Below, piece by piece: positions 8,243 to 16,001 of a stretch of 64,000 nucleotides of DNA. The stretch lies in assembly GCF_014203425.1 (NCBI RefSeq), contig NZ_JACHJC010000001.1:3038001-3102000 (forward strand). Direction: 5' to 3'. Numbering within the stretch: position 1 is the first letter of the stretch; each line of letters starts with the position of its first letter. A program made the translations under genes and the position numbers. The notes under the pieces are model-generated. The model had not been told where the DNA came from. It did not search any database and saw nothing but the letters and a program-made list of their open reading frames with translations. The DNA is from Micromonospora echinospora. Its GTDB lineage: Bacteria; Actinomycetota; Actinomycetes; Mycobacteriales; Micromonosporaceae.

Positions 8243-9735
8243 CGGGGCCGGTGGTGGTGCTCGGCGACACGCTGCTGGACCGCGACGTCGAAGGTCTGGT
8301 GAACCGGCTCTGCCCGGATTCCCCGGTGCCGGTGCTGGACGAGACGTCCTCCGTCGACCGTCCCGGGGGCGCCGGCCTGGCCGCGGTCTTCGCCGCCGCC
8401 CAGGGCGCCGAGGTCGCGCTGGTCACCGCCGTGGCCGACGACGCCGGCGGGGCCCGGCTCGGCACGCTGCTCGCCGCCGCGGGGGTGCGGTTGTACGCGC
8501 TGCCGCTGGCCGGCGCCACACCGGAGAAGGTCCGGCTGCGGGTACGGGGCCGGGTGCTGCTGCGCCACGACCGGGGCGGGGCGGCCGGCGTGCCCGGTCA
8601 GCCGAGCGACGCCGTGCTGCGGCTGATCGCCGGCGCGTCCGCCGTGCTGGTGAGCGACTACGGCCGGGGCGTGGCCGGGCATCCCGCGCTGCGCGCCGCG
8701 CTGGCCGCCACCCGGGCGCCCGTGGTCTGGGACCCGCATCCGCGCGGCCCGGCCGCCGTGCCCGGGGTGCACCTGGCCACCCCGAACGAGCCGGAGGCCC
8801 GCGACCTGGCGAAAACGCCGCCGGGCGGGTCCCGCCTGGCCGCCGCGTCCCGCAGCGCGCAGGCGCTGCGCCGCCGCTGGCAGGCGCGCGCGGTCGCGGT
8901 GACGCTCGGCGGGGACGGCGCGCTGCTCTGTCACGCCGGATCCACGCCCCTGGTGGTGCCGGCGCCACCGGCCGAGGGGGACACCTGCGGGGCGGGGGAC
9001 CGGTTCGCGTCCACGGCGACGCTGGCCCTGGCCCGGGGCGCGCTGGTCTCCGAGGCGGTGCAGGAGGCGGTGGCGGAGGCGTCCGCGTACGTGGCCGGGG
9101 GTGGGGTGGCCAGCGCGCTGCCGGCCCCGGTACGGGCGGTGGCCCCGGCGGTGGTCACCGGCGGCAGCGACCGGATCGGCGCCGGGGCGGCCGGTGAGGT
9201 GGTGGCCCGGGTACGCGCGGCCGGCGGCACCGTGGTGGCCACCGGCGGCTGCTTCGACCTGCTGCACGCCGGGCATGTGGCGACGCTCCAGGCGGCCCGG
9301 CAACTCGGCGACTGCCTGGTGGTCTGCCTCAACTCCGACGCCAGCGTGTCCGGGCTGAAGGGACCGGAGCGCCCGGTCGTGCCGCAGGGCGACCGAGGGC
9401 GGCTGCTCGCCGCGCTCGGCTGCGTCGACGCGGTGCTGATCTTCGACGAGCCGACCCCGGAGGCGGCGATGTCCTGGCTGCGCCCGGACATCTGGGTCAA
9501 GGGCGGCGACTACGCCAGCGGCGGCGGCGCGGAGACGCTGCCCGAGTCGGAGATCCTGGCCCGCTGGGGCGGGCACACGGTGGTCGTGCCGTACCTCGAC
9601 GGGCGCTCGACCACCGACATGATCGCGGCGGCGCGGGCGGGGCGGGGCAGCGCCGGCTGGCCGGCCGCGACGGTCGACCCGGCGGAGGCCGTCGCGCAGA
9701 CGGTGGTCCGGTCCACGGCGAAGGGAGCACGATGA
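8239..9735 (+). CDS. hldE: Bifunctional heptose-7-P kinase / heptose-1-P adenylyltransferase (HldE)
   Basis: 498 aa, two domains. Residues ~1-310 are a PfkB/ribokinase-type kinase ending in the D248-T-C-G-A-G-D254 motif, with D254 as catalytic base. Residues ~330-480 are a nucleotidyltransferase with GGCFDLLHAGHVATL (HAGH at 343-346), VCLNSDASVSGLKG and WVKGGDY, as in HldE. The kinase makes heptose 1,7-bisphosphate. After dephosphorylation (GmhB domain, 3713-5377), the second domain joins the 1-phosphate to AMP. Using ATP rather than CTP is inferred from the family. Domain order and length match Gram-negative HldE. It is linked by ATGA to a 16-codon open frame. Confidence 0.92.
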   Translation: MTGPVVVLGDTLLDRDVEGLVNRLCPDSPVPVLDETSSVDRPGGAGLAAVFAAAQGAEVALVTAVADDAGGARLGTLLAAAGVRLYALPLAGATPEKVRLRVRGRVLLRHDRGGAAGVPGQPSDAVLRLIAGASAVLVSDYGRGVAGHPALRAALAATRAPVVWDPHPRGPAAVPGVHLATPNEPEARDLAKTPPGGSRLAAASRSAQALRRRWQARAVAVTLGGDGALLCHAGSTPLVVPAPPAEGDTCGAGDRFASTATLALARGALVSEAVQEAVAEASAYVAGGGVASALPAPVRAVAPAVVTGGSDRIGAGAAGEVVARVRAAGGTVVATGGCFDLLHAGHVATLQAARQLGDCLVVCLNSDASVSGLKGPERPVVPQGDRGRLLAALGCVDAVLIFDEPTPEAAMSWLRPDIWVKGGDYASGGGAETLPESEILARWGGHTVVVPYLDGRSTTDMIAAARAGRGSAGWPAATVDPAEAVAQTVVRSTAKGAR

Positions 9736-9782
9736 ACGAGCGACGCATCCGTTCCGGCGCGGTCGCGCGGGCGGCGGCATGA
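9732..9782 (+). CDS. 16-residue mini-ORF bridging hldE and the SDR gene
   Basis: ATG 9732 overlaps the hldE stop by ATGA, and TGA 9780-9782 overlaps the SDR start by ATGA. The peptide reads MNERRIRSGAVARAAA. A good ribosome binding site (GGGAG, 9723-9727) precedes it at about 5 nt. The double exact overlap suggests it is translated, either as a coupling relay or as the remnant of a deleted operon gene. No independent evidence that the peptide has a function. Confidence 0.35.
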   Translation: MNERRIRSGAVARAAA

Positions 9783-10480
9783 GCGCCCCCGCTCCCGGAG
9801 CCGGGCCCGCGGTCCTGGTCACCGGCGGGTCGAGCGGGCTCGGCGCGGCGGTGGTCGCCGCGGTGGCCCGCTCAGGTGGACGCCCGCTGGTGCTGGACCG
9901 GCAGCGTCCCGCCGACGGGGTGCCCTGGGCCGAGTGCGACCTGGCCGACACCCGCGCCGCCGAGGCCGCCACCCGCGATCTCGCGGAACGCTCCGGCGGG
10001 CTGGACGCCGTGGTCACCGCCGCCGGCATGGACGTGCCGGGGAAGCTGGCCGACATCCCGGCGGAGACCTGGGAACGGATCGTCACTGTGGACCTGCTCG
10101 CCACGGCCGCGGTGATCCGGGCCGCGCTGCCCTGGCTGGAGGCGTCCCGCGGCAACATCGTCACGGTGGCCTCGACGCTGGGCGTGAAGGCGGTGAGCGA
10201 CGCGACGGCGTACTGCGCGGCGAAGTTCGGGGTGGTGGGCTTCACCCGGGCGCTCGCCGCCGAACTGGCCGGCGCGGTCGGCGTGACGCTGCTGATCCCG
10301 GGCGGCATGCGCACCGCGTTCTTCGACGAGCGGGACGCGCAGTACCGCCCCGGCCCGGACGCGGTGCTCAACGAGCCGTCCGACACCGCCGCCGCGGTCA
10401 TGTTCGCGCTGTCCCAGCCGGCCGGTTGCGCGGTACGCGAGATGGTGGTCTGCGCCGCGCAGGAGTCCTCGTACCCGTGA
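9779..10480 (+). CDS. Short-chain dehydrogenase/reductase in heptose operon
   Basis: 233 aa, a classical short SDR. The NAD(P) motif VTGGSSGLGAAVVAAVA is at the N-terminus, NIVTVAST comes before the active site, and the catalytic Y145-C-A-A-K149 pair follows. It is not HldD: that epimerase is an extended SDR of ~310 residues with a different layout. In this operon it may oxidise or reduce a heptose intermediate or the glycosylated product, but the substrate is unknown. It has ATGA/GTGA overlaps on both sides. Confidence 0.85.
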   Translation: MSAPAPGAGPAVLVTGGSSGLGAAVVAAVARSGGRPLVLDRQRPADGVPWAECDLADTRAAEAATRDLAERSGGLDAVVTAAGMDVPGKLADIPAETWERIVTVDLLATAAVIRAALPWLEASRGNIVTVASTLGVKAVSDATAYCAAKFGVVGFTRALAAELAGAVGVTLLIPGGMRTAFFDERDAQYRPGPDAVLNEPSDTAAAVMFALSQPAGCAVREMVVCAAQESSYP

Positions 10481-11436
10481 TCCTGGTGCTGCGGGCGCTC
10501 GGCGTCGGCGACCTGGTCACCGCCGTGCCGGCGCTGCGCGGCCTGCGCGCCGGCCTGCCGGGCCGGGAACTGGTGCTCGCCGCCCCGGACTGGCTGGCGC
10601 CGCTGGCGCAGCTGACCGGGGCGGTCGACCGGGTCCTGCCCACCACCGGGCCGGACCGGATCGGGTGGACCGGGCCAGCGCCGGAGGTGGCTGTCAACCT
10701 GCACGGGCGGGGGCCGCAGTCGCACCGGGCGCTGGCCGCTGTCCGGCCCGCCCGGACGCTCGCCTACCGCAATCCGGCGGCCGGTCATCCGGACGGCCCG
10801 GCCTGGGACGACGACGAGCACGAGGTCCGCCGCTGGTGCCGGCTGCTGCACGCGTACGGCCTGCCGGCCGACCCGGGAGACCTGGCGCTGCGCCGCCCGG
10901 CGGCGGTCGGCGTACCGGCCGGGGTGACGCTGCTGCACCCGGGCGGCAAGATTCCGGCGAAGCGCTGGCCGGCGGAGCGGTTCGCCGGGCTGGCCCGGGA
11001 GCTGACCGCGCGGGGCCACCGGGTGGCGGTCACCGGGTCGGCCGGCGAGCGGGAGCTGGCCGAGCGGGTCGCCCGCGACGGCGGGTTGCCGCCGGAGGCG
11101 GTGCTGGCCGGCCGGACCGGGCTGGCCGAGCTGGCCGCGCTCGTCGCGGGCGCACGGCTGGTGGTCAGCGGGGACACCGGCGTGGCGCACCTCGCCACCG
11201 GTTACGGCACCGCCTCCGTGGTGCTGTTCGGGCCGGTGCCGGCAGCGCACTGGGGTCCACCGGCGGACCGGCCCCGGCACCGCGCGCTGGGTGCGATCGA
11301 GCCCACCCCCGTCAACCGGGATTCGACCGGGTCACGCGGGGTAGGAACCCACCCGACGTTGGATGCCATCGGGATCGACGAGGTGGTGGCTGCGGTGGCC
11401 GCTGTGGAACGGGTCTCCGGTGCGGTTGCGGCGTAG
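10477..11436 (+). CDS. GT9 family glycosyltransferase (ADP-heptosyltransferase-like)
   Basis: 319 aa from GTG 10477 (MILVLRALGVGDLVTAVPAL), which overlaps the SDR stop. The opening LRALGVGDLVTAVPALRGL is the GT9 signature of WaaF/WaaC-type heptosyltransferases. TLLHPGGKIPAKRWP and SGDTGVAHLATGYGT form the ADP-heptose-binding face in the family. It would move a sugar, probably the heptose made by this operon, to an unknown acceptor. Together with the GT9 half of 3713-5377 this makes two GT9 modules. The last ~17 nt overlap the topoisomerase start. Confidence 0.87.
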   Translation: MILVLRALGVGDLVTAVPALRGLRAGLPGRELVLAAPDWLAPLAQLTGAVDRVLPTTGPDRIGWTGPAPEVAVNLHGRGPQSHRALAAVRPARTLAYRNPAAGHPDGPAWDDDEHEVRRWCRLLHAYGLPADPGDLALRRPAAVGVPAGVTLLHPGGKIPAKRWPAERFAGLARELTARGHRVAVTGSAGERELAERVARDGGLPPEAVLAGRTGLAELAALVAGARLVVSGDTGVAHLATGYGTASVVLFGPVPAAHWGPPADRPRHRALGAIEPTPVNRDSTGSRGVGTHPTLDAIGIDEVVAAVAAVERVSGAVAA

Positions 11437-12409
11437 CGATCCGGGCCGGCCGGGGTACGCGCGCCGGCGGCGTGGCAAGGGCTGGCTGTTCCTCGACCCG
11501 GCCGGCGAGCCGGTGCGCGACGCCGGAGAGCTGGCCCGGCTGCGGGAGCTGGTCATCCCGCCGGCCTGGCAGGACGTGTGGATCTCGCCGTACCCGCACG
11601 GCCACATCCAGGCCACCGGCATCGACGCGGCGGGCCGCAAGCAGTACCTCTACCACCCGCACTGGCGGCGCAAGCGCGACGAGGCGAAGTTCGACCACGT
11701 GCTGGAGGTGGCGCACCGGCTGCCCGCGCTGCGGGACCGGGTCACGCACGACCTGACGCTGCGCGGCCTGCGCCGGGAGCGGGTGCTGGCCACCGTCGCC
11801 CGGCTGCTCGACATGGGCGCCTTCCGGGTCGGCAGCGACCAGTACGCCACCGGCGACGACCCGACCTTCGGGGTGGCCACGCTGCGCCCCGAGCACACCC
11901 GCTCCCGGGGCGGGTGCGTGGTCCTCGAGTTCCCCGCCAAGGGCGGCATCGAGCAGGTCCGCCGGATCGAGGACGCGGAGCTGTGCCGGGTGCTGCTCAA
12001 CCTGCGCCGGCGACGGCGGGCCCAGGAGCGGCTGTTCGGCTACTGGGACGGCCGGGCCTGGCGCGACGTGCGCAGCGACGAGGTGAACGACTACCTGCGC
12101 GACGCCAGCGGCGGGGAGATGACCGCGAAGGACTTCCGCACCTGGCACGCCACCGTGCTGGCCGCGGCCGAGCTGGCCACTGTGGGCCCGCAGCGCTCCG
12201 CCACCGCCCGCAGGCGCGCGGTGGCGGGGGTGATGCGCTCGGTGGCCGAACTGCTCGGCAACACCCCGACGGTGGCGCGGGCCTCCTACGTGGATCCACG
12301 GGTGGTGGACCTCTACCACGACGGGGTGCTGGCGCCGGTGCAGCCGGAGATGCCGCGGGAGGCGGTGGAGAAGTCCGTGCTGGCGCTGCTGGAGGAGGAG
12401 GCCGGCTGA
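11420..12409 (+). CDS. DNA topoisomerase IB (poxvirus/bacterial type)
   Basis: 329 aa from GTG 11420, inside the end of the GT9 gene. Open frame continues upstream only as a shadow. Catalytic residues are present: R136 (FRVGSDQY), K174 (EFPAKGG), R240-T-W-H243 and the nucleophile Y290 in ASYVDPR. The N-terminal RGKGWLFLD and the HIQATGIDAAGRKQYLYHP stretch are typical of bacterial TopIB. It relaxes supercoils through a 3'-phosphotyrosine intermediate. A DNA enzyme as the last gene of a sugar operon is odd: the 17-nt overlap suggests shared transcription rather than shared function. A terminator follows. Confidence 0.92.
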   Translation: MRLRRSDPGRPGYARRRRGKGWLFLDPAGEPVRDAGELARLRELVIPPAWQDVWISPYPHGHIQATGIDAAGRKQYLYHPHWRRKRDEAKFDHVLEVAHRLPALRDRVTHDLTLRGLRRERVLATVARLLDMGAFRVGSDQYATGDDPTFGVATLRPEHTRSRGGCVVLEFPAKGGIEQVRRIEDAELCRVLLNLRRRRRAQERLFGYWDGRAWRDVRSDEVNDYLRDASGGEMTAKDFRTWHATVLAAAELATVGPQRSATARRRAVAGVMRSVAELLGNTPTVARASYVDPRVVDLYHDGVLAPVQPEMPREAVEKSVLALLEEEAG

Positions 12410-12416
12410 CCGCTGA

Positions 12417-12456
12417 CCGGCCCCGTCGGTCCTGGGGGGAAGCGCGACGGGGCCGG
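12417..12456. terminator. Hairpin terminator after the heptose/topoisomerase operon
   Basis: A perfect 12-bp stem, CCGGCCCCGTCG (12417-12428) with CGACGGGGCCGG (12445-12456), around a 16-nt loop. It begins 7 nt after the topoisomerase stop. The remaining ~115 bases to the convergent AraC gene show no gene. Confidence 0.8.
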
Positions 12457-12571
12457 AAACCTCGGCGGGCGCGGATGCGGGAGACCGCCGACTGGCGGCC
12501 GCCCGCGGCCGGGCCGCCGCGGACGCCACGCCACGGCCCCCGTTACCCGTGGGCTGCCGCCATGAGCGGTG

Positions 12572-13627
12572 TCAGCCCTGTTTCAAGTATGTCCGCGCCG
12601 AGTTGACTGCGGATGCCGTGGTGTTGACGATCCGTGCCGGTTCCAGGTGACGGGTCCGGTATGCCTGCGGCGTCTCCGCGTGCGCGTTCCGGAACGCGCG
12701 GCTGAAGTGGGCCTTGTCCCGGAAACCCCAGCGGGCGGCGATGAGCTGGATCGAGCGGTCGCTCAGGCCCGGGTCGGCGAGGTCGCGGCGGCACCGGGCC
12801 AGCCGCTCGTCACGGATGTACGCCGCGACAGTGGTCTCCTCGTCCTCGAAGAGCCGGTGCAGCGAGCGCACCGAGATGTGGTGCGCGTCGGCGATCCGGC
12901 CCGGGTCCAGCGTGGCGTCGCCGAGGTGCTGCTCCACGTACGAGCGCACCTGGGCGAGCAGGGCGCGCCGCCGGATCTCGGTGGGGACCGCCTCCTCGGA
13001 GACCAGGTTGCGGCCGAGCAGCGTGGCGACCAGGTCCAGGCCGATCCCGCCCAGCTGCTCGGCGTCGGCCGCGTGGTACTGCTCGGGGTGACCGGTGACC
13101 CGGATGAGGAAGTCGGCGAGCAGGCCGCCGACGCCCTCGGAGCCGGACATCCGCCCGGCGAACAGGGGAGCGAGGCGGCGGCGCGGCAGCGGCAGCGCGT
13201 CGTACGGCATCAGGGCCACGATCGAGCGGGCGTACGCGGGCCCGGCCGGGTCGGCGTGGTGGCTGACCTCGTGCGGGCGGGAACAGTCGTAGAACGTCAG
13301 GTCGCCGGGGCGGCAGCGGGCCCGCTGCCCCGCCTGGTCGGCCTGGCTGGTCCCGGTGAGCGTGAGCGCGAGCAGGTAGTAGTCCGGGTCGGAGCGCTGG
13401 ATCAGTTTCGAGGTGCGGACGCAGTCCACCGACGGGTAGCGGTAGCGGATGAGCCGCATCCGGCCCAGCTCGATGAACTCGGCCCGGGCGACGAAGTCGT
13501 GGGCGTGCGCGCTGTGCACCCGCAGCGGCGTCGGGCTGCTGGCCATCATGTCCAGCCACGTGCCGAAGCGCTCCCGTGGTGGCAGAACTTCCGTGTCGAG
13601 CACCTGCCGGCGCAGCTTGCCGTCCAT
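12572..13627 (-). CDS. AraC family transcriptional regulator
   Basis: 351 aa from ATG 13627, with GGGGG about 10 nt upstream; a TTG three bases earlier is in frame. The N-terminal ~200 residues look like the AraC_binding_2 cupin-type sensor (RCRPGDLTFYDCSRPHEVSH). The C-terminal ~110 residues form the double HTH, with ISVRSLHRLFEDEETTVAAY in the first helix pair and AARWGFRDKAHFSRAFRNA in the second. The inducer is unknown. It stands alone, convergent with the topoisomerase gene. A palindrome 84 bases upstream (13711-13727) is a candidate operator. Confidence 0.9.
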   Translation of the reverse strand: MDGKLRRQVLDTEVLPPRERFGTWLDMMASSPTPLRVHSAHAHDFVARAEFIELGRMRLIRYRYPSVDCVRTSKLIQRSDPDYYLLALTLTGTSQADQAGQRARCRPGDLTFYDCSRPHEVSHHADPAGPAYARSIVALMPYDALPLPRRRLAPLFAGRMSGSEGVGGLLADFLIRVTGHPEQYHAADAEQLGGIGLDLVATLLGRNLVSEEAVPTEIRRRALLAQVRSYVEQHLGDATLDPGRIADAHHISVRSLHRLFEDEETTVAAYIRDERLARCRRDLADPGLSDRSIQLIAARWGFRDKAHFSRAFRNAHAETPQAYRTRHLEPARIVNTTASAVNSARTYLKQG

Positions 13628-13670
13628 CAACCGACCCCCGTCGTTTTGTCACACCTGTTAAAACCAGGAC

Positions 13671-13704
13671 GCCCCACGGGGCCGGAAAGCGACACCCGTG
13701 GGGC
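13671..13704 (-). terminator. Hairpin terminator of the recQ-13754 unit
   Basis: A 10-bp perfect stem, GCCCCACGGG (13671-13680) with CCCGTGGGGC (13695-13704), and a 14-nt loop. It lies 50 bases past the stop of the minus-strand gene 13754-14257 and before the AraC start. Confidence 0.65.
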
Positions 13705-13710
13705 AGTGAC

Positions 13711-13727
13711 GTCCGTCATTGACGGAC
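13711..13727. promoter_or_regulatory. Perfect palindrome upstream of AraC gene
   Basis: GTCCGTCA-T-TGACGGAC has two 8-bp arms and a one-base centre. It is 84 bases upstream of the AraC start codon, between the terminator hairpin and the stop of 13754-14257. It could be an operator or part of a longer terminator. The short spacing favours protein binding. Confidence 0.4.
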
Positions 13728-13753
13728 AGGGGAGCCTTCTGTTAGCAGTCCGT

Positions 13754-14257
13754 TCAGTCGTTCAGCACCTGGGCCAGCCGGTCGCGGAACCGGCGCTCGG
13801 AGTCGGTCACCGTGTCGCCGCCGAGGCCCAGGAGGCCGCCGCTGGACGCCGCGCCCACCACCTGCTCGGCGATGTCCACCAGCCAGTGCCGGTACGCCCC
13901 GGCCTGGCCCTCGTCCACCCGGGCGGCGAGCAGGGCGGCGGCCTGACCGGCCCGGGCCAGCACGTCCTCGATCATCGCCTTCGGGTCCTGCGGCGTGAGC
14001 ACCGGAAGCTCCGCGCCGGTCTCCGGGTCGCCGACCCGGGACACGATCTCGCCGGCCACCGCGGCGACGAGAGGGCTCGCCGACTCGCGGCCGGCGGCGA
14101 TGGTCTCCAGCCCGGCGGCGTTCTCGGCCATGGTGCGGCGGGTGCCGTCGGACTCGGCGGCGGCCGCCGCGGTGAGCACCGACTGCGGCAGTCCCACCAG
14201 CAGCCCCCACTCCTCGTCGGAGACACCGAACCGGGTGTACGCCGGCTGCTCGATCAC
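13754..14257 (-). CDS. Hypothetical helical protein downstream of recQ
   Basis: 167 aa from GTG 14257, with AGGGG about 8 nt upstream. No known domain recognised. It is Ala-rich and predicted mostly helical, opening with FGVSDEEWGLLVGLPQSV and later MIEDVLARAGQAAALLAARV and GAYRHWLVDIAEQVVGAASS. No signal peptide or membrane segment. It lies 63 bases downstream of recQ on the same strand and may be co-transcribed. The layout (helical, AASSGGLLGLGGD near the end) recalls small stress-type proteins, but I assign no function. Confidence 0.7.
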   Translation of the reverse strand: MIEQPAYTRFGVSDEEWGLLVGLPQSVLTAAAAAESDGTRRTMAENAAGLETIAAGRESASPLVAAVAGEIVSRVGDPETGAELPVLTPQDPKAMIEDVLARAGQAAALLAARVDEGQAGAYRHWLVDIAEQVVGAASSGGLLGLGGDTVTDSERRFRDRLAQVLND

Positions 14258-14320
14258 GATCAGGCCCCTTTCGCCGTGGTCGTCGTTGTCGACGGGCGCC
14301 GCCGCGGCGCCCGGGTCAGG

Positions 14321-15952
14321 CTAGTCGAGTTCCAGCAGTCCCTGTTCGGACACCACGGGCACGGAGAGCGTCTTGTAACCGACCTCGTCGAAGAGCACCG
14401 TCATCCGGTCCTCCTCGTAGCTGAGCACCAGGCCGGCGCCCCACTCCGGGTGGCGTACCTGGCTGTGCACGGGGAACGGCCCGACCGCGCCGTCGGCGGC
14501 CACGCTGGTGCCGGCGTGGCAGTTGTCGCAGTGCCCGCAGACCTTCTGCATCTGCTCGCCGAAGTACGCCAGCAGGGCCTGGCCGCGGCAGCCGGTGGTC
14601 TCGGCGAAGGCGCGCATCATGTCGGTACGCGAGCGGGTCACTGTCTGCTGCCGTTCCGCCTCGGCGAGCGCCGCGCGGCCCGACTCGGCGGCCTCGGGCG
14701 CGTACCGGGGCGCGCCGATGCGCTGCCCGGCCCGCGGCTCGGCGGCGCCGATCTGCTCCAGCAGGGACAGGTACTGGCCCAGCTTGCGCGGACCGAGGCC
14801 GGTCAGCTCGCGCAGCTCCTTGCGGTTGCGGGCCTTGCCGCGCAGCACCGCGGCCAGTTCGGCCAGTTCCTTTTCGTCCGGCAGTCCGCCGCTGAAGTAG
14901 CGCTGCAGGCCGACGTCCTCGGCGCGCCACAGCAGCAGCACCCGGGCCGGCGCCCCGTCGCGCCCGGCGCGGCCGATCTCCTGGAAGTAGCTGTCCGGCG
15001 AGTCGGGCAGCGCCATGTGCGCCACCCAGGCGATGTTCGGCTTGTCGATGCCCATGCCGAACGCCGACGTGGCCACCATGATCGGCACCCGGTCGGCGAG
15101 GAACGCCTCGTGCAGCTCGTGCCGGGCCGCCGTGGGCATGCCGCCGTGGTAGAACTCGGCCGGGAAACCGGCGCCGGTGAGCCGCTCGGACAGCTCCTCG
15201 GCCGCCCGGCGGGTCGGCACGTAGATGATGCCGGGCCGCTCGTCGTCGCGCAGCAACGCGATCAGCCGCCGCCACCGGTAGTCGTCGGTGGGGCAGTGGG
15301 CCACCTCCAGGAAGAGGTTCGGCCGGTCCAGCCCGGAGACCACCACCTCGGGCTCGCGCAGCCGCAGCCGGGCGATGATGTCGTCGCGTACCGGCGGGGA
15401 GGCGGTGGCGGTGAGCGCCACCACCGGCGGGCGGCCCAGGCCGTCGATCAGGTGGCCCAGCGCCAGGTAGTCCGGCCGGAAGTCGTGGCCCCAGGCGGAG
15501 ATGCAGTGCGCCTCGTCGATCGCCACCAGCGCCGGCTTCAGCTCACGGACCTCGGCGAGCCGGTCCGGGTTGCTCAGCGCCTCCGGCGTGATGAACAGGA
15601 ACTCCGCGCGCCCGGCCCGGATGTCCTCGATCGCCTCGGCCTGCTGGGCGGCGCTCTCGTCCGAGCTGATCCGCACCGCGCGCAGCTCCGGACGCTGCCG
15701 CTCGTTGAGCGCGGCGATCTGGTCCTGCTGCAACGCCAGCAGCGGGGAGATCACCACCGTCGGGCCCGGGATCAGGCTGGCCGGGATCTGGTAGATCGCC
15801 GACTTGCCGGCGCCGGTGGGCAGCACCACCAGGGCGTCGCGGCGCTTCATGACGGCACGCATGGCGGCGAGCTGGTTGGGCCGCAGCGCGGTCCAGCCGA
15901 ACAGGTTCCGCGCCGCCCGGCGCAGGCTGGAGGAGTGCGTCGTCAGTTTCAT
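14321..15952 (-). CDS. recQ: ATP-dependent DNA helicase RecQ
   Basis: 543 aa from ATG 15952. Helicase motifs in order: LPTGAGKSAIYQIP (Walker A), IDEAHCISAWGHDFR (DEAH, typical of RecQ), ALTATASPPVRDDI (motif III), then the second RecA domain with IIYVPTRRAAEELSE, ATSAFGMGIDKPNIAWV and QEIGRAGRDG (motif VI). The Cys-rich CGHCDNCHAG near residue 480 is part of the RecQ zinc site. The winged-helix/HRDC regions are short or absent. The last ~60 residues form a small basic-poor tail (HPEWGAGLVLSYEEDRM) often seen in actinobacterial RecQ. It unwinds DNA 3'-5' in repair and recombination. Confidence 0.93.
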   Translation of the reverse strand: MKLTTHSSSLRRAARNLFGWTALRPNQLAAMRAVMKRRDALVVLPTGAGKSAIYQIPASLIPGPTVVISPLLALQQDQIAALNERQRPELRAVRISSDESAAQQAEAIEDIRAGRAEFLFITPEALSNPDRLAEVRELKPALVAIDEAHCISAWGHDFRPDYLALGHLIDGLGRPPVVALTATASPPVRDDIIARLRLREPEVVVSGLDRPNLFLEVAHCPTDDYRWRRLIALLRDDERPGIIYVPTRRAAEELSERLTGAGFPAEFYHGGMPTAARHELHEAFLADRVPIMVATSAFGMGIDKPNIAWVAHMALPDSPDSYFQEIGRAGRDGAPARVLLLWRAEDVGLQRYFSGGLPDEKELAELAAVLRGKARNRKELRELTGLGPRKLGQYLSLLEQIGAAEPRAGQRIGAPRYAPEAAESGRAALAEAERQQTVTRSRTDMMRAFAETTGCRGQALLAYFGEQMQKVCGHCDNCHAGTSVAADGAVGPFPVHSQVRHPEWGAGLVLSYEEDRMTVLFDEVGYKTLSVPVVSEQGLLELD

Positions 15953-16001
15953 CAAGCGCCTCAGCTACCCCCGGCGATCCCGCGCGAAACCGTTCGCCCT
16001 C

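Noticed and set aside
9779..10480. SDR as HldD (ADP-heptose epimerase)
   Set aside because: Too short (233 aa) and of the classical type with Y-x3-K after NIVTV, not the extended type.
7846..11280. A 1144-codon open frame on the minus strand opposite the heptose operon
   Set aside because: No recognisable protein; it lies fully under gmhA, hldE, the SDR and GT9 genes, all of which have clear motifs.
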